This document shows positions 8,102 through 18,128 of a DNA stretch of 56,932 nt, piece after piece. The notes below the pieces were generated by a model that searched no databases, was not told the DNA's origin, and worked only from the letters and a program-made list of their open reading frames with translations. A program made the translations under genes and the position numbers. The DNA is from Rubrivivax gelatinosus (GTDB lineage: Bacteria; Pseudomonadota; Gammaproteobacteria; Burkholderiales; Burkholderiaceae_C). The stretch is taken from positions 1 through 56,932 of the forward strand of contig NZ_NRRU01000023.1 of assembly GCF_016583785.1 (NCBI RefSeq). The letters are read 5' to 3'. Position 1 is the first letter of the stretch. The number at the start of each line of letters is the position of its first letter.

Positions 8102-10118
8102 GGTAGATCTCCTCCGCGAGTTCGTGCGAGATGCCGTCGACGCCGGCCAGCTCTTCGACGCTGGCCGCGGCGACACCGCGCACGCCCCCGAAACGTTGCA
8201 GCAGCCGCGCCCGCTTGCGCGGGCCGACGCCAGGTATGTCCTCGAGCTTGCTGCCGCCGGTGCGCACGCTGGCGCGGCGCGCGCGCATGCCGGTGATCGC
8301 GAAGCGGTGCGCCTCGTCGCGGATCTGCGCGACCAGCATCAGCGCCGCCGAGTCGTGCCCGAGGTACACCTTGTCGCGCCCATCGGCGAACACCAGTTCC
8401 TCCAGCCCGACCTTGCGCCCTTCGCCCTTCTCGACGCCGACGATCACCGACAGCGGCAGGCCGAGCTCGGTGAAGACCTCGCGCGCCATCGACACCTGGC
8501 CGCGGCCGCCGTCGACCAGCACCAGGTCGGGCAGGCGCGCCGCGCCCTTCTTCGCCGGCGCGGGCTCGGCGGCCTCGGCGGCGCCGTCCTGCGCGTCCTG
8601 GCGCCGGGCTTCGGCCAGGCGGGCGTAGCGCCGCGTCAGAACCTGGCGCATCGCGGCGTAGTCGTCGCCGCCGGTCACGCCCTCGATGTTGTAGCGCCGG
8701 TACTGCGCGCTCTGCATCGCGTGGCTCTCGTAGACGACGCAGGAGGCCTGGGTCGCTTCGCCGGCGGTGTGGCTGATGTCGAAACACTCGACACGCAGGC
8801 CGTCGGGGTCCAGATCCAGGTCCAGGGCCTCGACGAGCGCACGCGTGCGTTCGCGCTGCGAACCTTCTTCGGCCAGCAGCCGCGCCAGCGCCAGCTCGGC
8901 GCCCTTCTCGGCCATCTCGAGCCAGATGCGTTTCTGTTCGCGCGGCTGCTGCGTCGCGCGCACGCGCACGCCGGAGGCTTCGGCCAGCGTGTCGATCAGC
9001 TCCTCGCTCACCGGGTGGCTGACGACGAGCTGCGGCGGCACCGCCTGGCCGAGGTAGTGCTGGGTGATGAAGGCTTCGAGCACCGCGGTTTCGGCCAGCG
9101 GCGCGTCGGCACGTTCGTCGGCTTCGGCGGCGCTGAGCGCGGCACCGTCGTCGACGTGGCTCGGGAAGTAGGCGCGGTCGCCCAGGTGGCGGCTGCCGCG
9201 CACCATCGCCAGGTTGACGCAGGCGCGGCCGCCGGCCACTCGCACCGCGAGGATGTCGACGTCCTTGTCGCCGGTCGACAGGCTGCTGGGCTCCATCGAC
9301 TGCTGGTGCAGCACACGCGACAGCGAGCCGATGCGGTCGCGCACCGCGGCCGCCTTCTCGAACTCCAGCGCATCGGCCAGGCTCATCATCTGCGACTGCA
9401 GGTCGGCGATGACCTCCTGCTGCCCGCCGAGCAGGAAACGCTCGGCGTCGTGCACGTCGCGGCTGTAGTCGTCCTTGGACACCAGGCCGACGCAGGGGCC
9501 GGAGCAGCGCTGGATCTGGTAGAGCAGGCAGGGCCGCGAGCGGTTGGCGAACACCGTGTCCTCGCAGGTGCGCAGCCGGAACACCTTCTGGATCAGCTGG
9601 ATCGTCTCCTTGACGGCCCAGGCGTTCGGGTAGGGCCCGAAGTAGCGGTGCTTGCGGTCGACCGCGCCGCGGAAGTAGGCCACGCGCGCGCAGCTGGAAG
9701 CCGACAAGGCCCCTGGCCCGTCGGCGGAGCGCGTGCCGGTGATTTTCAGGTATGGATAACTCTTGTCGTCCCGGAACAGGATGTTGAACTTCGGGTTCAA
9801 CGTCTTGATCAGGTTGTTCTCGAGCAGCAGCGCCTCGGCCTCGGTGCGCACCACCGTCGTTTCCAGCCGGGCGACGCGCGCGACCATCGCGCCGATGCGT
9901 GTGCCGCCGTGGTCCTTCTGGAAGTAGCTCGAGACGCGCTTCTTCAGGTTGCGCGCCTTGCCGACGTAGAGCACGCCGCCGGCGGCGTCGAAATAGCGGT
10001 AGACACCCGGCAGCCCGGGCAGCGCGGCGACCTCGGCGAGCAGGCGCTCGCGCTCGGCCGCGGCCGGTTGCGGCGCGGGGGCGGGAGTGGCGTCGGTCAC
10101 GGGCGCGGCGTCGGTCAT
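8088..10118 (-). CDS. uvrC: Excinuclease ABC subunit C
   Basis: 676 residues. The order is: a GIY-YIG nuclease domain (GVY at 38-40, LYVGK at 50-54), a Cys-rich segment with [13 protein letters not shown], a UVR motif (about 230-265) that contacts UvrB, an RNase H-like endonuclease domain with VLVDGGRGQ, and tandem helix-hairpin-helix motifs at the C-terminus ([16 protein letters not shown]). It makes the 3' and 5' incisions in nucleotide excision repair. The length is slightly above the typical ~610 because of an Ala/Pro-rich N-terminal extension and an acidic/alanine-rich insert near 545-565. It is divergent from earP with a 38-bp gap. Confidence 0.97.
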   Translation of the reverse strand: MTDAAPVTDATPAPAPQPAAAERERLLAEVAALPGLPGVYRYFDAAGGVLYVGKARNLKKRVSSYFQKDHGGTRIGAMVARVARLETTVVRTEAEALLLENNLIKTLNPKFNILFRDDKSYPYLKITGTRSADGPGALSASSCARVAYFRGAVDRKHRYFGPYPNAWAVKETIQLIQKVFRLRTCEDTVFANRSRPCLLYQIQRCSGPCVGLVSKDDYSRDVHDAERFLLGGQQEVIADLQSQMMSLADALEFEKAAAVRDRIGSLSRVLHQQSMEPSSLSTGDKDVDILAVRVAGGRACVNLAMVRGSRHLGDRAYFPSHVDDGAALSAAEADERADAPLAETAVLEAFITQHYLGQAVPPQLVVSHPVSEELIDTLAEASGVRVRATQQPREQKRIWLEMAEKGAELALARLLAEEGSQRERTRALVEALDLDLDPDGLRVECFDISHTAGEATQASCVVYESHAMQSAQYRRYNIEGVTGGDDYAAMRQVLTRRYARLAEARRQDAQDGAAEAAEPAPAKKGAARLPDLVLVDGGRGQVSMAREVFTELGLPLSVIVGVEKGEGRKVGLEELVFADGRDKVYLGHDSAALMLVAQIRDEAHRFAITGMRARRASVRTGGSKLEDIPGVGPRKRARLLQRFGGVRGVAAASVEELAGVDGISHELAEEIYRALH

Positions 10119-10156
10119 GGCGGGCCGTATTGTCCCCGCTGCCGATAATCGCCCGG

Positions 10157-11170
10157 ATGCGAGCCTGGACCTGGGACGTCTTCTGCCGCGTCATCGACAA
10201 CTTCGGCGACGTCGGCGTGTGCTGGCGCCTGGCGCGTGACCTGGCCGCGCGCGGCGAACGCGTGCGCCTGTGGATGGACGACGCCTCGGCGCTGCGCTGG
10301 ATGGCGCCGGCGGGCTGCACCGGCGTCGAGGTCGGCGCTTTCGACGCCGCGGGCGAACCCGGCGACGCCGTCGTCGAAGCCTTCGCCTGCGACCCGCCGC
10401 CGGCCTTCGTCGAGCGCATGGCGGCGCGGCGGCCGGTCTGGATCAACCTCGAGTACCTGAGCGCCGAAGCCTGGGTAGAACGGGCGCACGCCCTGCCCTC
10501 GCCGCAGCGCAACGGCCTGACGAAGTGGTTCTTTCACCCCGGTTTCAGCGCCGCCACCGGCGGCCTGCTGCGCGAGCCCGGGCTGCTGGCCGAACGTGCC
10601 GGCTTCGAACGCGACGCCTGGCTCGCCGCGCTGGGCGCCGCGCGGCGGCCGGGCGAACGTGTGGTCTCGCTGTTCTGCTACGACAACCCGGCGATCCCGC
10701 AGCTGCTGCAGGCGCTCGCCGCCGAGCCGACGCTGCTGCTGCTGACGCCCGGCCACGCCCAGCGCCAGGTCGGCGCCGTGCCGCCCGGCGTGCGCCCTTT
10801 CGCCCTGCCCTGGCTGGACCAGCCGGGTTTCGACCGCCTGCTCTGGGCCTCGGACCTGAACTTCGTGCGCGGCGAGGACTCGCTGGTACGTGCGATCTGG
10901 GCCGGTGCGCCCTTCGTCTGGCAGATCTACCCGCAGCACGACGGCGTGCACGCCGACAAGCTGGACGCGCTGCTGCAGCGCCTGCCGCCGCTGCCGGGGC
11001 TGGCGGCGTTCTGGCGCGGCTGGAACGGCCTGGGCCCGTGGGCGCCGCTGCCGCCGCTGGACGCCTGGCGCGCCGTGGCCGCGGCGTTCCGCGATGAACA
11101 GGCCGCGAGGCTTGATCTGACAGGCAGCTTGTGGCAGTTCGCACGGGCCAGGGCCGGCCCCGAGTGCTAG
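10157..11170 (+). CDS. earP: EF-P arginine rhamnosyltransferase EarP
   Basis: 337 residues from ATG 10157 ([20 protein letters not shown]). This N-terminus is characteristic of EarP, a GT-B inverting glycosyltransferase that moves rhamnose from TDP-rhamnose to an arginine of EF-P. Aspartates 14 and 18 match the conserved acidic pair reported to be essential in the family. The C-terminal half carries the nucleotide-sugar binding blocks ([20 protein letters not shown] and [15 protein letters not shown]). The adjacent efp with arginine at position 32 is the cognate substrate. Longer upstream in-frame extension runs into the uvrC promoter area and is not used. Confidence 0.95.
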   Translation: MRAWTWDVFCRVIDNFGDVGVCWRLARDLAARGERVRLWMDDASALRWMAPAGCTGVEVGAFDAAGEPGDAVVEAFACDPPPAFVERMAARRPVWINLEYLSAEAWVERAHALPSPQRNGLTKWFFHPGFSAATGGLLREPGLLAERAGFERDAWLAALGAARRPGERVVSLFCYDNPAIPQLLQALAAEPTLLLLTPGHAQRQVGAVPPGVRPFALPWLDQPGFDRLLWASDLNFVRGEDSLVRAIWAGAPFVWQIYPQHDGVHADKLDALLQRLPPLPGLAAFWRGWNGLGPWAPLPPLDAWRAVAAAFRDEQAARLDLTGSLWQFARARAGPEC

Positions 11171-11173
11171 AAT
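11165..11173 (+). promoter_or_regulatory. Probable efp promoter, extended -10
   Basis: TGCTAGAAT is a good extended -10 element overlapping the stop codon of earP, about 120 bp before the efp start. No good -35 box is seen at the ideal spacing, which is common for TGn promoters. A run of seven T at 11222-11228 lies in the presumed leader. Confidence 0.45.
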
Positions 11174-11294
11174 CAAGGGCTTTGCACCGCACGGGCGCGC
11201 TCAGGCTCCCGGCATCCCGTCTTTTTTTACCGGCTCAAGAGCGCTGCTCGCCGGGGACCCAAACCAGCCGCGGGGGCAAGCCCCGCTCGACGCC

Positions 11295-11849
11295 ATGAAA
11301 ATCGCTCAGGAAATCCGCGCCGGCAACGTCATCATGCAGGGCAAGGACCCGATGGTCGTGCTGAAGACCGAATACAGCCGCGGCGGCCGCAATGCCGCCA
11401 CCGTGCGCCTGAAGATGAAGAACCTGCTCAACGGCGGCGGGGCTGAAGTCGTCTTCAAGGCCGACGACAAGATGGACCAGATCATCCTCGACAAGAAGGA
11501 GTGCACGTACACCTACTTCGCCGACCCGATGTACGTGTTCATGGACGAGGAATACAACCAGTTCGAGGTCGAGGCCGAGAACATGGGCGACGCCATCAGC
11601 TACCTAGAAGACGGCATGAAGGTCGAAGTCGTCTTCTACGACGGCAAGGCGATCTCGGTCGAACTGCCGACCACCGTCGTGCGCGAGCTGATCACCGAGC
11701 CGGCCGTCAAGGGCGACACCTCGGGCAAGGTCATGAAGCCTGCCAAGCTGGTCGGCACCGGTTTCGAGATCGCCGTGCCGCTGTTCGTCGAGAACGGCGA
11801 CCGGGTCGAAATCGACACCCGCACGCACGAGTACCGCAAGCGCGTCTAA
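11295..11849 (+). CDS. efp: Translation elongation factor P
   Basis: 184 residues with the three-domain EF-P layout (N-terminal KOW-like domain to ~63, two OB domains after). Residue 32 is arginine in the loop [10 protein letters not shown], the hallmark of the EarP-modified EF-P class; lysine would be expected for the EpmA/B class. EF-P rescues ribosomes stalled at polyproline stretches and needs rhamnosylation of this arginine for activity in EarP organisms. The C-terminal signature ([20 protein letters not shown]) is intact. It follows earP by 124 bp. Confidence 0.98.
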   Translation: MKIAQEIRAGNVIMQGKDPMVVLKTEYSRGGRNAATVRLKMKNLLNGGGAEVVFKADDKMDQIILDKKECTYTYFADPMYVFMDEEYNQFEVEAENMGDAISYLEDGMKVEVVFYDGKAISVELPTTVVRELITEPAVKGDTSGKVMKPAKLVGTGFEIAVPLFVENGDRVEIDTRTHEYRKRV

Positions 11850-11871
11850 AGCGCGCTGCGCGCTGGCACCG

Positions 11872-11891
11872 AGGGCACCGCGAGGTGCCCT
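11872..11891 (+). terminator. Probable terminator of efp
   Basis: Stem AGGGCACC / GGTGCCCT with loop GCGA, followed by TTGTCATTG. The T-tract is short, so termination may be partial. Confidence 0.6.
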
Positions 11892-11920
11892 TTGTCATTG
11901 CTGGGGCATCATCGGCGTTC

Positions 11921-12844
11921 ATGTCCTTCGATTTCGACGCGGCGGTCACGGCGCCGTTTCGCATGCAGCCCGGGCTGCGGCGCCTGGCGCCCGGCGCGCG
12001 CCAGCTGAGCCCGCTGGCGCCGGGCTCGCGCCACCAGCGCGAGAAGCTGGCGGTGCTCTCGGCCTTCGCCGGCGACGCGCTGCTGCAGCGCCCCGGCTTC
12101 GATGCCGGGCCGGCGCTGCAGGCCTTGTGCGCACACGCCGCCGCCGAACACCCGACCGCCTTCGCCTGGGACGGCGTGCGCGCGCAGGCGCTGCTGGCGG
12201 GCGTGGCCGTCGCCGGCGCCGAGGTTCAGCGCCTGGGCCGCAGCCGCAGCGGCGACGCCGTACAGCGCTGCCTGCAGCAGCTGCCGCCGCCGTGGCGCCT
12301 GGCCGGGCTGCTGGCGCTGGCTTTCGCCGAGGACTTCGCCATCGTCGACGGCAGCGACGGCAGCCTGCCCTGGCTCGCCGTCGCCTTGCCCTCGAACTGG
12401 GCGCCCGAGGACAAGGTCGGCCGCAGCTTCGCCGCCGCGCACGCGCCGGTGGCCGACAACCGGCTGCTGCTCGGCGCCGCCGACGCGCTGACGGCACTCG
12501 TCACCGACGGCGGCGCGCGCGAACGTTTCGTCTGGAACGTCAGCCCGCACCCGCGGCTGCACGCGCACCCGCGCCGCGTCGACGGCGCCGGCTGGGCGCT
12601 GACCCCGGTCGAACGCGCCTGGTGGCGCACCGAACGCCAGACCTTCCTGCCGGTGCCGGGCGAGCGCCAGGCGGTGTTCACGATCGAAGTGCAGGTGCAG
12701 CCGCTGGCCGAGGTGCTGCTGGTGCCCGGCCGTGCGGCACGGCTGCACGCGGCGCTCGCCTCGATGAGCCCATCGGTGCTGGCCTACCGCGGCCTGGCGC
12801 CGGTGCACGACAGCCTGCTGGCCTGGCTGGCCGCACGCCGATGA
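11921..12844 (+). CDS. DUF3445 family haem-dependent oxidative N-demethylase-like protein
   Basis: 307 residues from ATG 11921. The sequence matches the DUF3445 layout: an N-terminal PFRMQPGLRRL block, a central LPWLAVALPSNWAPEDKVG block, a C-terminal segment with RVDGAGWALTPVERAWWRTERQTFLPVPGE, and VFTIEVQVQPLAEVL near the end. Characterised relatives bind haem and catalyse oxidative N-demethylation, but the substrate of this clade is unknown. Its stop overlaps the start of mnmC (ATGA), so the two are translationally coupled. Assignment rests on remembered family blocks; the function is inference. Confidence 0.75.
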   Translation: MSFDFDAAVTAPFRMQPGLRRLAPGARQLSPLAPGSRHQREKLAVLSAFAGDALLQRPGFDAGPALQALCAHAAAEHPTAFAWDGVRAQALLAGVAVAGAEVQRLGRSRSGDAVQRCLQQLPPPWRLAGLLALAFAEDFAIVDGSDGSLPWLAVALPSNWAPEDKVGRSFAAAHAPVADNRLLLGAADALTALVTDGGARERFVWNVSPHPRLHAHPRRVDGAGWALTPVERAWWRTERQTFLPVPGERQAVFTIEVQVQPLAEVLLVPGRAARLHAALASMSPSVLAYRGLAPVHDSLLAWLAARR

Positions 12845-14760
12845 AGACCGAACCCGTCGTCCCGGCGAACATCGCCTTCGACGCCGCCGGTCAGGCACAC
12901 GCGCCGGACTTCGGCGACTGCTACCACCCGCCGATCGGCGCCTTCGAGCAGGCGCAGCACGTGTTCCTCGGCGGCAACGGCCTGCCCGGGCGCTGGGCCG
13001 GGCGCGGCCGCTTCGTCGTGCTCGAGACCGGCTTCGGCCTGGGCAACAACTTCCTCGCGACCTGGGCCGCCTGGCGCGACGACCCGGCGCGCTGCGAACG
13101 CCTGGTCTTCGTCAGCCTGGAACGCCACCCGCCGCGGCGCGCCGACCTCGAGGCCGCCCACCGCGGCTCGCAGCGGCCCGAGCTGGCGGCGGCGCTGCTC
13201 GCCGCCTGGCCGGCGGCGATGCCCAACCTGCACCCGCTGGCTTTCGACGGCGGCCGCGTGCAGCTGCTGCTGGGTTTCGGCGACGCCGCCGCGCTGCTGC
13301 CCGAGCTGCACCTGAGCGCCGACGCGATCTACCTCGACGGTTTTGCGCCGGTGTGCAACCCGGCGATGTGGCAGCCGCGGCTGTTCCAGGCGCTGGGGCG
13401 GCTGTGCCGGCCTGGCAGCACGGCCGCGACCTGGAGCGTCGCGCGCCCGGTGCGCGACGGGCTCGCCGCCGCCGGGTTCGATGTCCAGCGCGTGCCCGGC
13501 ATCGGCGGCAAACGCGAGATCAGCGTCGCACGCTGGGCGCCGCGCTTCGTGCCGCCGGCGCCGCCGCGCGACGCCGCTGCCGTGCCGCAGGCGCGCACGG
13601 CGATCGTCGTCGGCGCCGGCCTGGCCGGTGCCGCGGTGGCGCAAGCGCTGGCGGCGGAAGGCCTGGACGTCACCGTGCTGGAACGCCACGCGCGCCCGGC
13701 GGCCGAGACCTCGGGCAACCCGGCCGGCATCTTCCACGGCACGGTGCACGCCGACGACGGCCCGCACGCGCGCCTGCTGCGCGCCGGCGCACTGCTCGCC
13801 GCACGCGACTACGGCGCGCTGTTCGAAGCCGGCCAGGTGCCCGGCTCGGCGCGCGGCTTGCTGCGCCTGGACCCGGGGCCGGTCGAGGCGATGCGGGCGC
13901 TGGCGGCGCGCCAGCGGCTGCCCGCCGACTGGGTGCGGCCGCTGGACGCCGCCGAAACCGCCGGGCTGGCCGGCGTGGACCCGGGCTCACCAGCCTGGCT
14001 GTATCCGGGGGGCGGCTGGTGTTCGCCGCCGAAACTGGCGGCGCACTGGCTGGCGCTGCCGGGTGTGCGTTTCGTCGGCGGGGTGACGGTCGAGCGGGTC
14101 GATCGCGCGGGCGCCGACTGGTGCGTTTTCGACGCGGCCGGCACGCTGCTCGCCCAGGCACCGGTGCTGGTGCTGGCGACCGCGAGCGAGGCCAAGCGCC
14201 TGGCCGCGCCCTGGCTGCCGGGCGGCGGCTGGCCGCTGCGGCGCGTGCGCGGCCAGGTCAGCGCCTGGACCGGGCCGCGCACGCCGCTGCAGCTGCCGCT
14301 GGCCGGCGGCGGCTACGCGCTGCCCGGGCCGGACGGTGGCGTCGTCTTCGGCGCCACCAGCCAGGCCGGCGACGAAGACACGGCGCTGCGCGAAAGCGAC
14401 CACGCCGACAACCTGGCGAAGCTGGCGCGGCTGACGGGGCTGGTGCCGCCGGCCGATGCACTCGCCTGGCCGGGTCGTGTCGGCTGGCGCCTGGTGGCCG
14501 AGGACAAGCTGCCGATCATCGGTGCGCTGCCCGCTGCGGTGCCCGAACATCGCGCCGAACAACCGCGGCGCTGGCCGCGCCACGCCGGCCTGTTCGTCTG
14601 CACCGCACTCGGCAGCCGTGGGCTGACGCTGGCACCGCTGGCGGGCCGCCTGGTCGCGGCGATGGCCACCGGCGCGCCCTGGCCGCTGGAGCAGGACCTG
14701 GCCGACGCCGTCGACCCGGCGCGCTGGCTGGCGCGTGCACGCCGGCTGGGCCGCGGCTGA
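12841..14760 (+). CDS. mnmC: Bifunctional tRNA (mnm5s2U34) methyltransferase / FAD-dependent cmnm5U34 oxidoreductase
   Basis: 639 residues with both domains. The N-terminal SAM-dependent methyltransferase (to about residue 240) has the motif ETGFGLGNN (62-70) and DAIYLDGFAP. The C-terminal FAD domain starts near 255 with the dinucleotide-binding motif VVGAGLAGAAVAQALA followed by ETSGNPAGIFHG. It converts carboxymethylaminomethyl to methylaminomethyl uridine at the wobble position of tRNAs. The start overlaps the preceding stop (ATGA). The length is typical for a fused MnmC. Confidence 0.93.
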   Translation: MKTEPVVPANIAFDAAGQAHAPDFGDCYHPPIGAFEQAQHVFLGGNGLPGRWAGRGRFVVLETGFGLGNNFLATWAAWRDDPARCERLVFVSLERHPPRRADLEAAHRGSQRPELAAALLAAWPAAMPNLHPLAFDGGRVQLLLGFGDAAALLPELHLSADAIYLDGFAPVCNPAMWQPRLFQALGRLCRPGSTAATWSVARPVRDGLAAAGFDVQRVPGIGGKREISVARWAPRFVPPAPPRDAAAVPQARTAIVVGAGLAGAAVAQALAAEGLDVTVLERHARPAAETSGNPAGIFHGTVHADDGPHARLLRAGALLAARDYGALFEAGQVPGSARGLLRLDPGPVEAMRALAARQRLPADWVRPLDAAETAGLAGVDPGSPAWLYPGGGWCSPPKLAAHWLALPGVRFVGGVTVERVDRAGADWCVFDAAGTLLAQAPVLVLATASEAKRLAAPWLPGGGWPLRRVRGQVSAWTGPRTPLQLPLAGGGYALPGPDGGVVFGATSQAGDEDTALRESDHADNLAKLARLTGLVPPADALAWPGRVGWRLVAEDKLPIIGALPAAVPEHRAEQPRRWPRHAGLFVCTALGSRGLTLAPLAGRLVAAMATGAPWPLEQDLADAVDPARWLARARRLGRG

Positions 14761-14778
14761 CGCGGACACCGAAAAACG

Positions 14779-14813
14779 CCGCAACCGCGGCTGCCTGGCA
14801 GTCGCGGTTGCGG
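14779..14813 (-). terminator. Strong hairpin terminator for the small charged-protein gene
   Basis: Arms CCGCAACCGCG / CGCGGTTGCGG with an inner CTGCC/GGCAG stem. On the minus strand it is followed by CGTTTTTCGG, so it works mainly for the minus-strand gene ending at 14856; it may also stop mnmC transcripts. Confidence 0.75.
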
Positions 14814-14855
14814 TGAAGAGAGAAAGAGTGGTCTGAAACGCTGAACCGGCGACCT

Positions 14856-15053
14856 TCAGGCCGCCGGTTCTTCGCCCGCAGCCGGTGCGGGCGCGCCCGG
14901 AACCGGTGCAGCATCGGGCGCCTGGTTGTCCTGGGCGTAACCACCCTGATCCGAACCCGGGCTGGACTTGCGGGACGCCTGCTTATCTTCCTTCTTGCGC
15001 TTCTTCGCGAGTTCGCGCTGACGCTTTTCGAAGGCGTAATTGGGTTTGGCCAC
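14856..15053 (-). CDS. Small highly charged conserved protein with Pro/Ala tail
   Basis: 65 residues from GTG 15053, with AGAGGA about seven bases upstream. The N-terminal half ([20 protein letters not shown]) is strongly basic and helical; the C-terminal half is a low-complexity Ser/Gly then Pro/Ala tail. The same N-terminus occurs as a small conserved hypothetical in many Burkholderiales. The basic helix suggests nucleic-acid or ribosome contact, but that is speculation. It has its own intrinsic terminator, which supports a real gene. Confidence 0.75.
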   Translation of the reverse strand: MAKPNYAFEKRQRELAKKRKKEDKQASRKSSPGSDQGGYAQDNQAPDAAPVPGAPAPAAGEEPAA

Positions 15054-15127
15054 GGGTGATCCTCTGTATGACGGTTGAACCCATTATCGGCGACGTCGCA
15101 CCGACTCGGGCACCACCTTGGGGAAGC

Positions 15128-15790
15128 TCAGAACTGCAGCGTGCGCACGCCGGCGGCCGTGCCCAGCAGGCACAGGCTGGCCTTGTGGCGGGCGAAGATG
15201 CCGACGGTGACGACACCCGGCCACTGGTTGATTTCGGTCTCCAGCGCCAGCGGGTCGGTGATCTTCAAACCGCGCACGTCCAGGATGGGCTGGCCGTTGT
15301 CGGTGATCACGCCCGGGCGCAGCGTCGCCGTCGCGCCCAGCTTCTCGAAGCGGCGCACGATCTGCGGCGCCGCCATCGGGATCACCTCCACCGGCAGCGG
15401 GAAACGCCCCAGCGTGTCGACCAGCTTGCTCTCGTCGGCGATGCAGACGAAACGCTCGGCCAGGTCGGCGACGATCTTCTCGCGCGTCAGCGCCGCACCG
15501 CCGCCCTTGATCATGTAGCCGTGGTGGTCGATCTCGTCGGCGCCGTCGACGTAGACCGGCAGCGGCGCGCTCAGCTCGGCGGCCTCGATGACCGGGATGC
15601 CGTGGCGGCGCAGGCGTTCGCTGCTCTGCACCGAGCTCGACACCGCGCCGGCGATGCGGTCCTTGATCGCGGCGAGCGCGTCGATGAAGTGGTTGACCGT
15701 CGATCCCGTGCCCACGCCGACCAGCGCGCCCGGGACGAGGTGCTCGATCGCCGCGCGGGCGACCAGGGCCTTGAGTTCGTCCTGTGTCAT
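15128..15790 (-). CDS. rpiA: Ribose-5-phosphate isomerase A
   Basis: 220 residues from ATG 15790. The family motifs are intact: GTGST (27-31) for phosphate binding, DGADEID (82-88) and [11 protein letters not shown] (95-105). K95, D85 and E104 align with the catalytic residues known in E. coli RpiA. It interconverts ribose-5-phosphate and ribulose-5-phosphate in the pentose phosphate pathway. The gene is divergent from pyrD with a 42-bp shared upstream region, linking ribose-phosphate supply and pyrimidine synthesis in position only. Confidence 0.96.
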   Translation of the reverse strand: MTQDELKALVARAAIEHLVPGALVGVGTGSTVNHFIDALAAIKDRIAGAVSSSVQSSERLRRHGIPVIEAAELSAPLPVYVDGADEIDHHGYMIKGGGAALTREKIVADLAERFVCIADESKLVDTLGRFPLPVEVIPMAAPQIVRRFEKLGATATLRPGVITDNGQPILDVRGLKITDPLALETEINQWPGVVTVGIFARHKASLCLLGTAAGVRTLQF

Positions 15791-15832
15791 GGCGCGATTA
15801 TCCCCGGGGGCCGTTTGCGACAATCGCCGCCC

Positions 15833-16873
15833 ATGTCCCTGCTGCCCTACGGCCTGGCCCGCCGCTTTCTCTTCGGCCTGGATCCTGAAACCGCCCACGA
15901 CCTGACGATCTCCGGCCTGGCCCGGCTGCAGGATTCCCCGGCGCGCTGCCTCTGGAGCGAGGCGCGCGTCGACGACCCGGTGACCGTCGCCGGCCTGCGT
16001 TTCCCGAACCGCGTCGGCCTGGCCGCCGGGCTGGACAAGAACGGCCGCTGCATCGACGCGCTGGGCGCGATGGGCTTCGGCGCGATCGAGGTCGGCACCG
16101 TGACGCCGAAACCGCAGCCGGGCAACCCGAAGCCGCGCATGTTCCGCCTGCCCGAGGCCGGCGCGCTGATCAACCGCATGGGCTTCAACAACGAGGGCCT
16201 GGCGGCTTTCGTCGCCAACGTGCAGCGCGCCAAACGTTTTCGCGCCGGCGGCGGCATCCTGGGGCTGAACATCGGCAAGAACGCGGCGACGCCGATCGAG
16301 AACGCGGTCGACGACTACCTGATCGGCCTGGACGGCGTCTACCCGCACGCCGACTACGTCGCGGTCAACATCTCCAGCCCGAACACCAAGAACCTGCGCG
16401 CGCTGCAGAGCGACGAGGCGCTGGACGCACTGCTGGGCGCAATCGCGGCGCGGCGCGATCAACTCGCCGCCGCGCAGCACAAACGGGTGCCGGTGTTCCT
16501 GAAGATCGCGCCCGACCTGGACGCGGCCCAGGTCGAGGTCATCGCCGCGACGCTGCGCCGCCACGGCCTGGACGGCGTCATCGCGACCAACACGACGATC
16601 GCCCGCGACGCGGTGCAGGGGCTGGCGCACGCCGACGAAGCCGGCGGCCTGTCGGGCCGGCCGGTGTTCGAAGCCAGCAACCGCGTGATCCGCCAGCTGC
16701 GCGCGGCGCTGGGCGCGGGCTTCCCGATCATCGGTGTCGGCGGCGTGATGAGCGCGGCCGACGCGCGCGCCAAACTCGACGCCGGCGCCGACCTGGTGCA
16801 GATCTACACCGGGCTGATCTACCACGGCCCGGCGCTGGTGGCCGACGCGGCGCGTGCGCTGGCGCGGCGCTGA
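15833..16873 (+). CDS. pyrD: Dihydroorotate dehydrogenase (quinone), class 2
   Basis: 346 residues from ATG 15833. The N-terminal helical segment ([19 protein letters not shown]) is the membrane-associating, quinone-entry part that defines class 2. FMN-barrel motifs follow: [31 protein letters not shown] near 179 (with the catalytic serine), ATNTT and GVGGV. It oxidises dihydroorotate to orotate at the inner membrane. Longer upstream in-frame starts lie inside the rpiA coding region and are rejected. Confidence 0.96.
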   Translation: MSLLPYGLARRFLFGLDPETAHDLTISGLARLQDSPARCLWSEARVDDPVTVAGLRFPNRVGLAAGLDKNGRCIDALGAMGFGAIEVGTVTPKPQPGNPKPRMFRLPEAGALINRMGFNNEGLAAFVANVQRAKRFRAGGGILGLNIGKNAATPIENAVDDYLIGLDGVYPHADYVAVNISSPNTKNLRALQSDEALDALLGAIAARRDQLAAAQHKRVPVFLKIAPDLDAAQVEVIAATLRRHGLDGVIATNTTIARDAVQGLAHADEAGGLSGRPVFEASNRVIRQLRAALGAGFPIIGVGGVMSAADARAKLDAGADLVQIYTGLIYHGPALVADAARALARR

Positions 16874-16896
16874 GCCGCAAGAGGCGGGAGCAAACA

Positions 16897-16922
16897 GGCC
16901 GCCCGCGACGGGGCGGACGGCC
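16897..16922. terminator. Possible bidirectional hairpin between pyrD and the LanC-like gene
   Basis: Imperfect arms GGCCG-CCGC / GCGG-CGGCC with one C-A mismatch, located exactly at the convergent ends of pyrD and the LanC-like gene. There is no T-tract, so it may instead be a 3'-end-protecting hairpin. Confidence 0.35.
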
Positions 16923-18118
16923 TAGAACACGTCGAGCAGCGGCAGCCGGCCGCGGCCGGCAAGCGCGTCCCAGGCGACGCAGGCGACACCCAGGTCGCCG
17001 GTCCACAGCGACGGGCGGCCGTGGCCGTGGCGCGTGCGGGCGGTCTCGACCTGGGCCAGCGCATGCGCCACCAGCGCGCGGGCACGGTCCAGCCAGACCG
17101 CGTCGCCGCAACGCTGCCAGAGCTTCAGCAACGCCAGCGCGTTGCCGGCCGTGCCGTGGCAGACGCTGGGGCCCTTGTTCAGCGGGCCGGCGCGCCAGGT
17201 CGTCTCGCCGGCGGCCAGCAGCAGTTCGTCCCAGGCCGGCGTGCGCGGCGCGTCGGCCAGGCGTGCCAGGATGCCGGCGGCACCGTGGCAGTCCTGCACC
17301 AGCGGCAAGCGGCCGGCGACACGCGCGGCGTCGATCATCGGGTGCCAGTTCCAGGCGCCGCCCTCGCCGCGCAGCGCGGTCGCGGCCAGCGTCGTGTACG
17401 CGGCGTCGACCAGCGGCGCGAGGAGTTCGGGCGCCACCAGCCGGCGCGCGCGCAGCGCCAGGTAGACGTTGCCGGCGAGACCATGTCCTGCCCCCAGCCA
17501 GCGTGTCCGCCGGCCGTACAGGTCCTGCTCCCAGACCGGCGTGCCGGACTCGGGGTCTGTGATCAGCGTCTGCTGCAGCCGGCGCAGCGCGGCTTCGAGC
17601 AGCGAGCGCCAGCGCGCATCGCCCTGCTGCTCGGCCAGGTGCACGGCGGCGACAGCGCTGCCGGGAAAACTCCACAGCGGCTCCAGCGACGGGTGTTCGA
17701 GCTGCGCCGTCAGCAGCGCCTGCAGCCGGTCGAGTGCCGCCGGCTCGCGCCGCGCCTGCCAGCGCAGCAGCTCCAGCCCGGTGTCGCCCATGAAGAAGGA
17801 GCCGCGGTCGGCTGCCGCCAGCGCAGCCGCGTTGCGTTCGACGATGCCGTCGAGCAGCGTGTCGAATGCCGGCACGGCGGCTATCGCGCCTTCGTGCGCC
17901 AGGTGGCGCAGCGCCCAGATCACGCCGCCGGCGCCGTCGTAGAGACGGTGGCGGTGCTCGCCGGGGGCTTTGGGGTCGTCCTGCGGGTGCACCGGCCAGC
18001 CGTCGGCGTCGACGCTGGCGAGGGTGTCGGCGGCGATGCGCCGCACGGCGGCACGCGCCGCGGCTTCGTCCCAGGCGGCGGCCAGTGGCTCGTGGCGGGC
18101 GGGGTCGAGGATCTGCAT
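16922..18118 (-). CDS. Standalone LanC-like (lanthionine synthetase C-type) protein
   Basis: 398 residues, the normal length of a LanC toroid. The Gly-rich inner-helix repeats of the alpha/alpha barrel are all visible: LYDGAGG (59-65), FMGDTGL (109-115), SFPGSA, GAGHGLAGN (209-217), DCHGAAG (276-282), CHGTAGN (320-326) and WTGDLGVA. The zinc ligands C277, C320 and H321 align with C284, C330 and H331 of NisC, and H212 aligns with the active-site histidine of NisC. No LanB, LanM, LanA or transporter gene is nearby, so lantibiotic synthesis is unlikely. The gene follows scoB by 10 bp and is probably co-transcribed with scoAB. Eukaryotic LanCL enzymes add glutathione to dehydroamino acids in damaged proteins; a similar role is only a hypothesis here. 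Confidence 0.85.
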   Translation of the reverse strand: MQILDPARHEPLAAAWDEAAARAAVRRIAADTLASVDADGWPVHPQDDPKAPGEHRHRLYDGAGGVIWALRHLAHEGAIAAVPAFDTLLDGIVERNAAALAAADRGSFFMGDTGLELLRWQARREPAALDRLQALLTAQLEHPSLEPLWSFPGSAVAAVHLAEQQGDARWRSLLEAALRRLQQTLITDPESGTPVWEQDLYGRRTRWLGAGHGLAGNVYLALRARRLVAPELLAPLVDAAYTTLAATALRGEGGAWNWHPMIDAARVAGRLPLVQDCHGAAGILARLADAPRTPAWDELLLAAGETTWRAGPLNKGPSVCHGTAGNALALLKLWQRCGDAVWLDRARALVAHALAQVETARTRHGHGRPSLWTGDLGVACVAWDALAGRGRLPLLDVF

Positions 18119-18128
18119 CCTCGGGTTT

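Noticed and set aside
11185..11228. Intrinsic terminator of earP at the seven-T run
   Set aside because: The only pairing possible upstream (ACGGG with CCCGT) leaves a 20-base loop, too weak to call; the run may simply be in the efp leader.
16922..18118. Lantibiotic biosynthesis cluster
   Set aside because: Only a LanC-like protein is present; no dehydratase, precursor peptide, protease or exporter gene is nearby.
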